DNA from: UBA5704 sp036264355
GTDB taxonomy: Bacteria; Acidobacteriota; Thermoanaerobaculia; Multivoradales; UBA5704
Length of the DNA stretch: 64,000 bases
Direction: 5' to 3'
Assembly: GCA_036264355.1 (NCBI GenBank)
Contig: DATARD010000047.1
Coordinates: 1-64,000 of the forward strand
The notes under the pieces were generated by a model. The model made no database searches, was not told the origin of the DNA, and was given only the letters and a program-made list of their open reading frames with translations. The translations under genes and the position numbers were made by a program. Of this stretch, positions 58,710 through 64,000 are shown piece by piece (position 1 is the first letter of the stretch; every line of letters starts with the position of its first letter).

Positions 58710-61492
58710 AGCTGACTCGATGGATCACGATTCTGTTTCTCGTGCTGCTGGTGAACACCGCCTACCTGGCGGCTTTCGCCGCGCCGACGGTGTTCTACAT
58801 GGCCAACGTGCTGCTGCACCTCGTTCTCGGGGTGGCGCTGGCGATCGCCGGAGCGATCCTGCTCTGGCGGCGCCCTGAGCTGCGCACCGGTCTCACCGCA
58901 GCTATCGTCCTTTTCGGCGTCGCCCTCGCCGCCGGTCTCTGGCTGACGATCGAGGGCAATCTCCTGCAATACCGCTGGGTGCTGTGGACCCATATCGCGT
59001 CCGCCGGGCTGGGAGTCGCCGCTCTCGCCGTCTGGTCGGTGCGGCGAGCCTCTCCATCTTTCCGGCGAGCGCTCACCGCGGCCATCGCCCTGCTCGTGCT
59101 GCTGCCGGCCGGGGCAGCTCTCTGGCGGCGCAGCCATCCGAATCCGGACGACCGCATCCACAATCCGCTGATCGTTCCCGCCTCGATGCAGGAAGAGGGC
59201 GGCGGACCGAAGTCGCCGTTCTTCCCCTCGTCGGCGAAGACCAACGTCGGCGGCATCATTCCGTCGAATTTCTTCATGGACTCGGCCACCTGCGGCGAGT
59301 GTCACAAGGACATCTATGCGCAGTGGAACAGCTCGGCGCACCACTTCGCGTCGTTCAACAATCAGTTCTACCGCAAGTCGATCGAATACATGCAGGACAC
59401 GGTCGGCCCGCAGCCGAGCAAATGGTGCGCCGGCTGCCACGATCACGCGGTGTTCTTCAACGGCCGTTTCGAGCGCCCGATCAAGCAGCAGCTCGACACT
59501 CCCGAAGCGCACGCCGGTCTCGCCTGCACCTCCTGCCATGCCATCACCCACGTGGACAGCTCGATGGGCAATGGCGGCTTCACGATCGAATATCCGCCGC
59601 TCCATGAGCTGGCCAACAGCAAGAACCCGGTGATCAAGGCGGCGGATCACTTCCTCACCTATCTCGATCCGGAGCCGCACCGGCGGACGTTCATGAAGCC
59701 GTTCATGAGGATGGACTCGGCCGAGTTCTGCGCCTCCTGCCACAAGGTCCATCTCGACGTGCCGGTCAACTCGTACCGCTGGTTCCGCGGCTTCAACGAC
59801 TATGACAACTGGCAGGCGAGCGGCGTGTCGGGGCAGGGCGCGCGTTCCTTCTATTATCCGAAGGCGACCAAGACCTGCGCCGACTGCCACATGCCGCTGG
59901 TCGATTCGCAGGACCCCGGCAACCGCGGTGGCCAGGTGCACTCGCACCGCTTCCCGGCGGCCAACACGGCGCTCGCCTTCGTCAACCACGACACCAAACA
60001 GATGGAGACGGAGGAGAAGTTTCTGCAATCGGGTTTTATCACAGTGGATCTGTTCGCCGCGTCGCCGGTGGAGGAGGGGAAGGGGGAGACGCCGATGCTG
60101 CGGCGGGCGGCCGCGGACGCCTCCGGTCCCAAGCTGATGACCACGTTTGCCGTCGGCGAGGAGGCGGAGCAGAGCGGGCCGGTGGTGATCCGGGACGTGG
60201 GGAAAGTCGCCGCGCCGCTTGACGTGGCCGGTCCCACCCTCAAGCCGGGCTCGACGGTGCGGGTCGACGCGGTGGTGCGCACGCGGACGATCGGTCACTT
60301 TTTCCCCGGCGGCACGGTGGACGCGTTCGACGTCTGGCTGGAGCTGCAGGCGAAGGACGCGACCGGGAAAGTGATCTTCTGGAGCGGCCAGGCCGAGGAC
60401 GACGGAAAGGGGCCGGTCGAGCCGGGCGCGCACTTCTACCGTTCCTACGCACTCGACGGCGAAGGAAACCCGATCAACAAGCGCAACGCCTGGCAGGCGC
60501 GCAGCGTGCTCTACACGCGGCTGATCCCGCCCGGCGCCGCCGACGTCGTGCACTACCGCATGCAGATCCCGGCCGACGCCCAGGGTCCGGTTACCCTGAC
60601 CGCCAAGCTCAACTATCGCAAATTCGCCTGGTATTACACCCGGTTCGCCTATGCCGGCCAGCCGAAGCCCGGGCAGTCGCCGGAGCTGATCTCGGCCCAC
60701 TTCAACAATCTCGAATACTCCTTCGACAAAGCGAACATTCCGGCCAACGTCTCGGGACAGATCAAAGGGGAGATCCCGGATCTGCCGATCCTCGTGCTGG
60801 CCAAGGCGGAGACGACGCTGGAGCTGGGAGACGGCAAAGCCGATTGGAAGCCGGCAGTGCGCAAGGAGGATCGCGAACGGTGGAACGACTGGGGGATCGG
60901 ATTGCTCCTCCAGGGCGATTTGAAGGGCGCCGAATACGCGTTCCAACGGGTGACCGAAGCCGAGCCGGGTTACGCCGACGGCTGGCTCAACGTCGCCCGC
61001 GCGCTGATCCGCGAAGGCGAGGTGGAGGCGGCCAAGCCCTACGTGCAAAAGGCCCTCGCCATCGATCCGAGCCTGGGGCGCATCTACTTCTTCAAGGCGA
61101 TGATCGAAAAAGCGGACGGGGACTACGACGCCGCGCTCGCCTCCCTGCGCACGGTGGAGTCGAAATATCCGCGCGACCGGGTGGTGCTCGATCAGATTGC
61201 GCGTATCCTATTCCTCAAGCGGCAGTACCGCGAGGCGGTGGCGGTGTTGGAGCGGGTCTGTATGATCGATCCTGAAGATTTGCAGATGCACTATACGGCG
61301 ATGCTCTGCTGGCGCGCCCTGGGTGACAGCGCGAAGGCGGCGCGCGAGGAGGCGCTGTTCCGCCGTTTCAAGGCCGAGGAGTCGTCGCAGGCGATCACCG
61401 CGAAACAGCGGATGATCAGCCCGGAGGATAACAACGAGCGGCAGCAGATCCACGACCACGAGAGCGTGCCGCTGCGGGAGAATCGATCATGA
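58706..61492 (+). CDS. Membrane pentaheme cytochrome with TPR tail
   Basis: 928 residues. Four to five hydrophobic helices within about 1-140, then a periplasmic part with five CXXCH heme sites: CGECH (Cys196), CAGCH (241), CTSCH (274), CASCH (342) and CADCH (391). Spacings and extra His residues fit a c554-like multiheme fold. A beta-rich domain follows (about 470-700) and TPRs end the protein (about 725-900; NDWGIGLLLQGDLKGAEYAFQRVTEAEPGYADGWLNVARALI). An electron-transfer function is expected, with partners or acceptors in the periplasm. Overlaps the genes on both sides by 4 nt. Confidence 0.85.
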   Translation: MKLTRWITILFLVLLVNTAYLAAFAAPTVFYMANVLLHLVLGVALAIAGAILLWRRPELRTGLTAAIVLFGVALAAGLWLTIEGNLLQYRWVLWTHIASAGLGVAALAVWSVRRASPSFRRALTAAIALLVLLPAGAALWRRSHPNPDDRIHNPLIVPASMQEEGGGPKSPFFPSSAKTNVGGIIPSNFFMDSATCGECHKDIYAQWNSSAHHFASFNNQFYRKSIEYMQDTVGPQPSKWCAGCHDHAVFFNGRFERPIKQQLDTPEAHAGLACTSCHAITHVDSSMGNGGFTIEYPPLHELANSKNPVIKAADHFLTYLDPEPHRRTFMKPFMRMDSAEFCASCHKVHLDVPVNSYRWFRGFNDYDNWQASGVSGQGARSFYYPKATKTCADCHMPLVDSQDPGNRGGQVHSHRFPAANTALAFVNHDTKQMETEEKFLQSGFITVDLFAASPVEEGKGETPMLRRAAADASGPKLMTTFAVGEEAEQSGPVVIRDVGKVAAPLDVAGPTLKPGSTVRVDAVVRTRTIGHFFPGGTVDAFDVWLELQAKDATGKVIFWSGQAEDDGKGPVEPGAHFYRSYALDGEGNPINKRNAWQARSVLYTRLIPPGAADVVHYRMQIPADAQGPVTLTAKLNYRKFAWYYTRFAYAGQPKPGQSPELISAHFNNLEYSFDKANIPANVSGQIKGEIPDLPILVLAKAETTLELGDGKADWKPAVRKEDRERWNDWGIGLLLQGDLKGAEYAFQRVTEAEPGYADGWLNVARALIREGEVEAAKPYVQKALAIDPSLGRIYFFKAMIEKADGDYDAALASLRTVESKYPRDRVVLDQIARILFLKRQYREAVAVLERVCMIDPEDLQMHYTAMLCWRALGDSAKAAREEALFRRFKAEESSQAITAKQRMISPEDNNERQQIHDHESVPLRENRS

Positions 61493-63168
61493 AGCCTGCT
61501 CTGCCCGCTTTTTTCCTCGCCGCCTGTGGCCTGGCCGCGCTCGTGGCCCGCGGCGCGGCGCCCGCCGCCGAGAGCACTGTCCACTTTACGGACATCACAG
61601 CGTCAGCGGGTATCCGGTTCATCCACAACAGCGGCCGGGCGGGCAAGAAATATCTGCCCGAGACGCTGGGCTCCGGCGCCGCTTTTTTCGACGCCGACGG
61701 CGACGGCTGGCTCGACATCCTGCTGATCAACGGCCGCGACTGGCAGCCCAAAGGCCGCAAATCTCTGCCGGCGCTCTATCACAACAACCACGACGGCACG
61801 TTCACCGACGTCACCCGGGGGAGCGGCCTCGACGTCGAGCTCTACGGTCTCGGCGTCGCCATCGCGGACTACGACAACGACGGCCGGGAGGACGTCTACA
61901 TCACCGCGCTCGAAGGCGACCGTCTCTATCACAACGAGGGACATGGCAAGTTCAAGGACGTGACCGCGTCCGCGGGGATCCGGAACGCGTCGTTCGGTAC
62001 CAGCGCCGCATGGCTCGACTACGACCGCGACGGCAAGGCCGACCTGTTCGTGGCGAACTACGTGCAATGGAGCGCGGAGAAGGACCTCTGGTGCTCGCTC
62101 GACGGCGCGAGCAAGTCCTACTGCACGCCGGAGTCGTACAAGGGGAGCTCGTCGAAGCTCTACCACAATCTCGGCAACGGCAAGTTCGAGGACGTCAGCC
62201 AGAAGGCCGGGGTGGGCGATCCGACCAGCAAGTCGCTCGGCGTCGCGGTGCTCGACGTCAACGGCGACGGCTGGCCGGACCTCTTCGTGGCCAACGACAC
62301 GCAGCCCAACAAGCTCTATATCAACCAGAAGAACGGCACGTTCTCTGAGCAGGGCTTGCAGGCCGGTGTCGCTTATGGCGAGGACGGCGTCGCGCGCGGC
62401 GCGATGGGGGTGGACGCGGCGGACTACGACCGCTCGGGCCGCCAGCACCTGCTGGTGGGCAACTTCTCGAACGAGATGCTGGCGCTCTACCACAACGAGG
62501 GGAACGGCGTCTTCGTCGACGAGGCGCCGGCCTCGGCGGTGGGGCGGGAGAGCCTGCTGACCCTCACCTTCGGCGTGTTCTTCTTCGACTACGACCTCGA
62601 CGGCCGGCCGGACATCTTCGCCGCGAACGGCCACATCGAGGAGGAGATCGGCCGCGTGCAGCCGCGGGTGCACTACCGGCAGGCGCCGCTGGTGTTCCGC
62701 AATCTGGGGGGCGGCAAGTTCGCGCCGGTGACCGCGCAGCTCGGGCCGGATCTCGCCAAGCCCATGGTGGCCCGCGGCGCGGTCTACGGCGACATCGATC
62801 ACGACGGCGATCTCGACGTGCTGGTGACCACCAACGGCGGCCCGCCGCACCTCTACCGCAACGACGGCGGCAACCGCAACCACTGGCTCTCCGTGCGCAC
62901 CGTGGGGACGAAGTCGACGCGTGACGGCCTGGGAGCGGTGGTGCGGGTGACGAGCGCCCTGGGCAAGCAGTGGGGGATGGTGCGCAGCGGCTCCTCCTAC
63001 TGCTCGCAGAGTGATCTCGCCCTCACTTTCGGGCTTGGCCGCGACAGCCGGGTGGCGGCGGTGGAGGTGGAGTGGCCGAGCGGCGTCCGGCAGCGCTTCG
63101 CCGATCTGCCGGTGGACCGCCTGCTCCTCATCGACGAAACGAAGGGGATCGTCGCCGGGGGGAGGTGA
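61489..63168 (+). CDS. Secreted CRTAC1-family protein
   Basis: 559 residues. Signal peptide with a possible lipobox (LAAC at residues 10-13). Classical CRTAC1 order: VHFTDITASAGIRFIHNSGRAGKKYLPETLGSG, then propeller loops DADGDGWLD, DYDNDGRED, DYDRDGKAD, DVNGDGWPD, DYDLDGRPD and DIDHDGDLD. ASPIC/UnbV at about 460-555 (STRDGLGAVVRVTS, GSSYCSQSDLALTFGLG, VEWPSGVRQRF). Unlike the other three it has a Cys-pair (ACGLA signal and WCSLDGASKSYC). Its ATG overlaps the cytochrome stop by 4 nt. Confidence 0.87.
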   Translation: MKPALPAFFLAACGLAALVARGAAPAAESTVHFTDITASAGIRFIHNSGRAGKKYLPETLGSGAAFFDADGDGWLDILLINGRDWQPKGRKSLPALYHNNHDGTFTDVTRGSGLDVELYGLGVAIADYDNDGREDVYITALEGDRLYHNEGHGKFKDVTASAGIRNASFGTSAAWLDYDRDGKADLFVANYVQWSAEKDLWCSLDGASKSYCTPESYKGSSSKLYHNLGNGKFEDVSQKAGVGDPTSKSLGVAVLDVNGDGWPDLFVANDTQPNKLYINQKNGTFSEQGLQAGVAYGEDGVARGAMGVDAADYDRSGRQHLLVGNFSNEMLALYHNEGNGVFVDEAPASAVGRESLLTLTFGVFFFDYDLDGRPDIFAANGHIEEEIGRVQPRVHYRQAPLVFRNLGGGKFAPVTAQLGPDLAKPMVARGAVYGDIDHDGDLDVLVTTNGGPPHLYRNDGGNRNHWLSVRTVGTKSTRDGLGAVVRVTSALGKQWGMVRSGSSYCSQSDLALTFGLGRDSRVAAVEVEWPSGVRQRFADLPVDRLLLIDETKGIVAGGR

Positions 63169-63252
63169 TGTGTGTAACGGATGGAGACTGGCATACGCCA
63201 GAGTCAGTGAACCGGGTTGACATGAAGTCTTTGAGACCAGGAGGACGGTGAA

Positions 63253-63531
63253 ATGAACGATCAAGAAGTTTCCGCCAAGATCAAGCAGATCATCTCGAAC
63301 ATCGCGGGTCTCGACCCGCAGAAGATTCCCGACGGATCTTCGCTGCGCGACGATCTGAAGCTCGATTCCCTGTCGCTGCTGGAGATCGGCGTCGACGTGG
63401 ACCTGGCCTTCCAGCTCAACCTTCCCGACGAGCGCTACAAGGAGATCGCGACGCTGCCGCAGATGGTGCATCTGGTGCAGGAGCGCCGGAGTGAGATCGC
63501 GGCCGGTCAGGTCGAGGTCGTCCACCGATGA
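63253..63531 (+). CDS. Acyl carrier protein
   Basis: 92 residues. The phosphopantetheine site is DSLSLLEIGVDVD with Ser39, followed by an acidic helix, as in type II acyl carrier proteins. AGGAGG lies 8 nt before the ATG. It is separated by 84 nt from the CRTAC1 gene and coupled by ATGA to the ketosynthase. The gap carries a small hairpin (CTGGC/GCCAG at 63188-63201) and a TTGACA at 63217 with no matching -10. It carries growing acyl chains in lipid, fatty acid or polyketide synthesis; the adjacent partner genes suggest a dedicated pathway. Confidence 0.92.
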   Translation: MNDQEVSAKIKQIISNIAGLDPQKIPDGSSLRDDLKLDSLSLLEIGVDVDLAFQLNLPDERYKEIATLPQMVHLVQERRSEIAAGQVEVVHR

Positions 63532-64000
63532 GCCCATCCGGTGTGCGTGTCGCGGTGACGGGCCTCGGGCTCGTCACCCCGGTGGGCATTGGTCGCGACG
63601 AGGTGTGGCAGGGGTTGCTCGATGGGCGTAGCGGATTTGCGCCCATCGAGTCGTTCGATTCGAGCCGCTTTCCGGTCCACCTCGGCGCCGAGGTGCGGGG
63701 CTTCCACCCCGAGCTCTGGCTGCGCATCCTCGATCCCAGCCAGCTCGGCCGCGCCTCGCAGCTCGCCGCCGCCGCGGCCCGCATGGCGCTCGACGATTCC
63801 GGTATCGCCGGCATCGCCGGGATTGCCGGGATCGACGCCGCGCGGGCCGGCGTTGTCATGGGCACCACCTCCGGCGAGCCGCGCGAGGTGGAGCGCTTCG
63901 ACGACCGCTACCTGGCCGGCGGGCTCGACGGGCTGGGGCCGGAATTCATCGGCCTCTATCCCTGCCACATGATCGCCGTCCACGTGGCCCGCGAGGTCGG
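63528..64000 (+). CDS. Beta-ketoacyl-ACP synthase (partial, runs off window)
   Basis: 157 residues visible. The N-terminal thiolase-fold half is clear: VAVTGLGLVTPVGIGRDEVWQGLLDGRSGFAPIESFDSSRFPVHLGAEV, then RASQLAAAAARMALDDSG and VVMGTTSGE. The active-site Cys and both His residues lie beyond the window. The start overlaps the ACP stop by 4 nt. It joins a malonyl or other extender unit to the ACP-bound chain. Whether it belongs to fatty acid synthesis or to a special pathway depends on the genes beyond the edge. Confidence 0.9.
   Translation, partial: MSPSGVRVAVTGLGLVTPVGIGRDEVWQGLLDGRSGFAPIESFDSSRFPVHLGAEVRGFHPELWLRILDPSQLGRASQLAAAAARMALDDSGIAGIAGIAGIDAARAGVVMGTTSGEPREVERFDDRYLAGGLDGLGPEFIGLYPCHMIAVHVAREV

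Noticed and set aside
63217..63245. Promoter of the ACP gene
   Set aside because: TTGACA at 63217 has no -10 at proper spacing; GGAGGA of the ribosome site lies there.
1..64000. tRNA, rRNA or known riboswitch genes
   Set aside because: I scanned by eye for the T-loop consensus and saw none that fits a cloverleaf.

Overview
The window is GC-rich bacterial DNA with strong G/C bias at third codon positions. The gene set points to a Gram-negative, diderm bacterium. It has lpxB and an MsbA-type lipid flippase, a rpsA-ihf core block, an orphan permease of the acidobacterial duplicated type, repeated secreted CRTAC1/ASPIC proteins, and several TIR, NACHT and TPR multidomain proteins. I infer Acidobacteriota, most likely near Thermoanaerobaculia. 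This placement rests on gene content only.

Layout. (1) 1-5,100 is an accessory region. It holds a small coiled-coil protein, a secreted six-cysteine micropeptide, a 49-residue lanthipeptide-like precursor on the minus strand, a conserved hypothetical gene with a nearby broken copy of its 5' end, and a TIR-membrane-TPR receptor. (2) 5,175-11,414 encodes a 2,079-residue secreted kelch/gingipain-type (C25) protein. (3) 11,473-15,995 has an ADOP/MacB-like permease and a hydroxylase-TIGR03032 fusion. (4) 16,067-21,194 (minus) has three tandem SnoaL-like cyclase paralogs, one with an in-frame amber stop, a Dyp-type peroxidase and an ABC exporter. (5) 21,289-26,124 has a nucleotidyltransferase pair, a NACHT-FGE protein, a 41-bp tandem repeat and a Uma2 nuclease. 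(6) 26,121-37,322 is a housekeeping block: rpsA, ihf, HIT, two membrane proteins, lpxB, msbA, DUF374 acyltransferase, yicC, gmk, rpoZ, coaBC and UDG. (7) 37,413-40,936 has a sigma factor/BTAD regulator pair and a UDP-galactopyranose mutase-like flavoenzyme, followed by a 21-bp tandem repeat. (8) 41,187-43,750 is a decayed defence/toxin-antitoxin patch with Uma2, HicAB, a vapB-like scrap, a truncated CHAT protein and an orphan antitoxin. (9) 43,828-49,728 has two glycosyltransferases, HU, MerR, a sugar dehydrogenase-like lipoprotein, a coiled-coil protein and a nitrilase. (10) 49,842 to the window end is a tightly overlapping operon: a Rossmann-acyltransferase fusion, three CRTAC/ASPIC proteins, a pentaheme cytochrome with TPRs and a fourth CRTAC protein. 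It is followed on the same strand by an acyl carrier protein and a ketosynthase that runs off the end.

Region 10 is the best candidate for an undescribed system. Lipid or polyketide-type biosynthesis parts (ACP, ketosynthase, acyltransferase) sit next to secreted calcium-binding beta-propeller proteins and a membrane multiheme cytochrome. Five consecutive start/stop overlaps imply that the first six genes are translated together. A second theme is signal usage. Several genes lack a Shine-Dalgarno site but carry a -10-like hexamer 5-11 nt before the start codon, suggesting leaderless mRNAs. Ordinary sigma70 promoters precede rpsA, gmk and the second HU gene.
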